DNA of 50,210 nt from JAIBJN01 sp963775625. Lineage in GTDB: Bacteria; Actinomycetota; Thermoleophilia; Gaiellales; Gaiellaceae. The notes beneath the pieces were generated by a model. That model worked only from the letters and a program-made list of their open reading frames with translations, ran no database searches and was not told the DNA's origin. The first letter of the stretch is position 1. Each line of letters starts with the position of its first letter. Both the position numbers and the translations under genes were made by a program. Positions 49,587-50,210 of the stretch are shown one piece after another. The stretch is taken from assembly GCA_963775625.1 (NCBI GenBank), contig CAVZJM010000010.1:1-50210 (forward strand), read 5' to 3'.

Positions 49587-50147
49587 GTGATCACGGAGGC
49601 GACTCTCGAGGACACCGGCGCGGGGCTCGTCCCCACGTCCGCGGGCTGGTTCGTGCTGAACGCGCGCGACGCGCGCTGGCTCGAAAAGCCGGGCCAGGGC
49701 CACAGCCTGCCACTCACCGGCGACGACGAGTACGAGGCCGAGACGTTCTTCCCGATGCTCGGGATGTCGATCCGGGTCATGGGCCCCGGCGAGCCGAGCA
49801 CGACATATCACTGGGAGACCGAGCAGGAGGACTTCCTCGTGCTCGCGGGCGAGGCGCTGCTCATCGTCGAGGGGCAGGAGCGGCGATTGAAACAGTGGGA
49901 CTTCGTCCATTGCCCGCCCGAGACGCGACACGCATTCGTCGGCGCCGGGGAGGCGCCATGCGTGCTCTTGGGCGCGGGCTCGCGACAGTTCCAGAAGGAC
50001 GGCCCGTGGGGCCTCTACTGCGCCAACGAGATCGCCGAGCGTCACAACGCGAGCCCTCCCGAGGACACGCAGGACGGCGAGGTTGCGTACGCGCGGTTCG
50101 ACCCGCCGCGGCCGACTCGCTACCCCGAGGGCCTCTTGCCCGACTAG
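49587..50147 (+). CDS. Cupin-domain protein
   Basis: 186 residues from GTG 49587. The cupin barrel spans about residues 60-135: MSIRVMGPGEPSTTYHWETEQEDFLVLAGEALLIVEG (motif 1, with the His/Glu metal ligands) and LKQWDFVHCPPETRHAFVG (motif 2, with the third His). N-terminal segment GWFVLNARDARWLEKPGQGH recurs in this cupin group. It binds a metal and probably a small ligand; enzymatic or sensory role unknown. Its stop shares CTAG with the convergent VOC gene. Confidence 0.85.
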   Translation: MITEATLEDTGAGLVPTSAGWFVLNARDARWLEKPGQGHSLPLTGDDEYEAETFFPMLGMSIRVMGPGEPSTTYHWETEQEDFLVLAGEALLIVEGQERRLKQWDFVHCPPETRHAFVGAGEAPCVLLGAGSRQFQKDGPWGLYCANEIAERHNASPPEDTQDGEVAYARFDPPRPTRYPEGLLPD

Positions 50148-50210
50148 CGGCCGCTCCGCTCGATCAGCTCCACCCGATAGCCATCCGGGAAGCGCCTGCG
50201 CGCAAACTCA
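50144..50210 (-). CDS. C-terminal end of a VOC family protein (partial)
   Basis: Only the last 21 residues are inside the window: EFARRRFPDGYRVELIERSGR, then the stop. PDGYRVELIE is a standard glyoxalase-fold ending with the metal-ligand Glu. The start lies beyond 50210. Confidence 0.7.
   Translation of the reverse strand, partial: EFARRRFPDGYRVELIERSGR

Noticed and set aside
1..50210. CRISPR array, tRNA, rRNA, prophage or integrase
   Set aside because: No spaced direct repeats, cloverleaf, rRNA core sequence or phage gene seen on either strand.

Overview
The window is high-GC DNA densely packed with short-spaced, frequently overlapping genes. It has many GTG starts and many promoters of the form TANNNT placed 6-7 bases before the start codon, which is the layout of leaderless actinobacterial transcripts. 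Gene content (ETF:menaquinone oxidoreductase-type electron transfer, trimethylamine dehydrogenase, SELENBP1-type protein, purDEBCSQ) suggests a soil or freshwater actinobacterium, possibly of the Thermoleophilia. That placement is inference; there is no rRNA gene to test it. I see no tRNA, rRNA or CRISPR array.

Region by region. (1) 1-3845: a frame-broken GMC oxidoreductase with its subunit-3-like partner, a small gene bracketed by two copies of a perfect palindrome, and an aldehyde dehydrogenase. (2) 4044-15711: an APC permease, a small membrane protein and a Usp, then a trimethylamine dehydrogenase operon: tmd, etfB, etfA, a membrane heme b/FeS ETF:quinone oxidoreductase (broken by indels), a stand-alone GcvT-fold aminomethyltransferase and an ABC exporter pair. 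The two junctions around etfB carry unusual non-coding elements. (3) 15716-21185: a TetR-controlled operon led by a SELENBP1/methanethiol-oxidase homologue, with a 45-residue membrane protein, TetR, tandem alpha/beta hydrolases, a glycosyltransferase-like protein and an NTF2-like protein. (4) 21182-22739: a PEBP lipoprotein and a zinc alcohol dehydrogenase. (5) 22807-31649 (minus): a complete putrescine/polyamine operon (aldehyde dehydrogenase, permease, Usp, PotA, PotD, PotB, PotC, aminotransferase), closed by a 54-nt REP-like hairpin. (6) 31766-36481: P1 peptidase, an ADP-ribose-type NUDIX hydrolase next to a TIR-transmembrane protein, EamA transporter, PhyH-type dioxygenase. (7) 36645-41657 (minus): glutamine-synthetase-like protein plus three split glutamate-synthase-like subunits, the gmaS-mgsABC arrangement of the N-methylglutamate pathway, followed by a translationally coupled gene of unknown function. 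(8) 42127-47033: purD-purE-purB-purC-purS-purQ. (9) 47071-50210: small conserved gene, VOC protein, a 169-nt centred imperfect palindrome (MITE-like), MFS transporter, cupin, and the end of another VOC gene.

Taken together the window encodes an amine-utilisation island. Trimethylamine dehydrogenase passes electrons through ETF to a membrane oxidoreductase. GmaS/MgsABC would handle the resulting methylamine by conjugation to glutamate. A separate operon imports and degrades polyamines. N-methylglutamate dehydrogenase and a clear dimethylamine dehydrogenase are not in the window, so the route is incomplete here.

At least six genes are broken by one or more single-base frameshifts (GMC pair, ETF:quinone oxidoreductase, alcohol dehydrogenase, mgsB, the small gene after mgsC, MFS). 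Protein similarity continues across each break, so most are probably assembly errors rather than decay.
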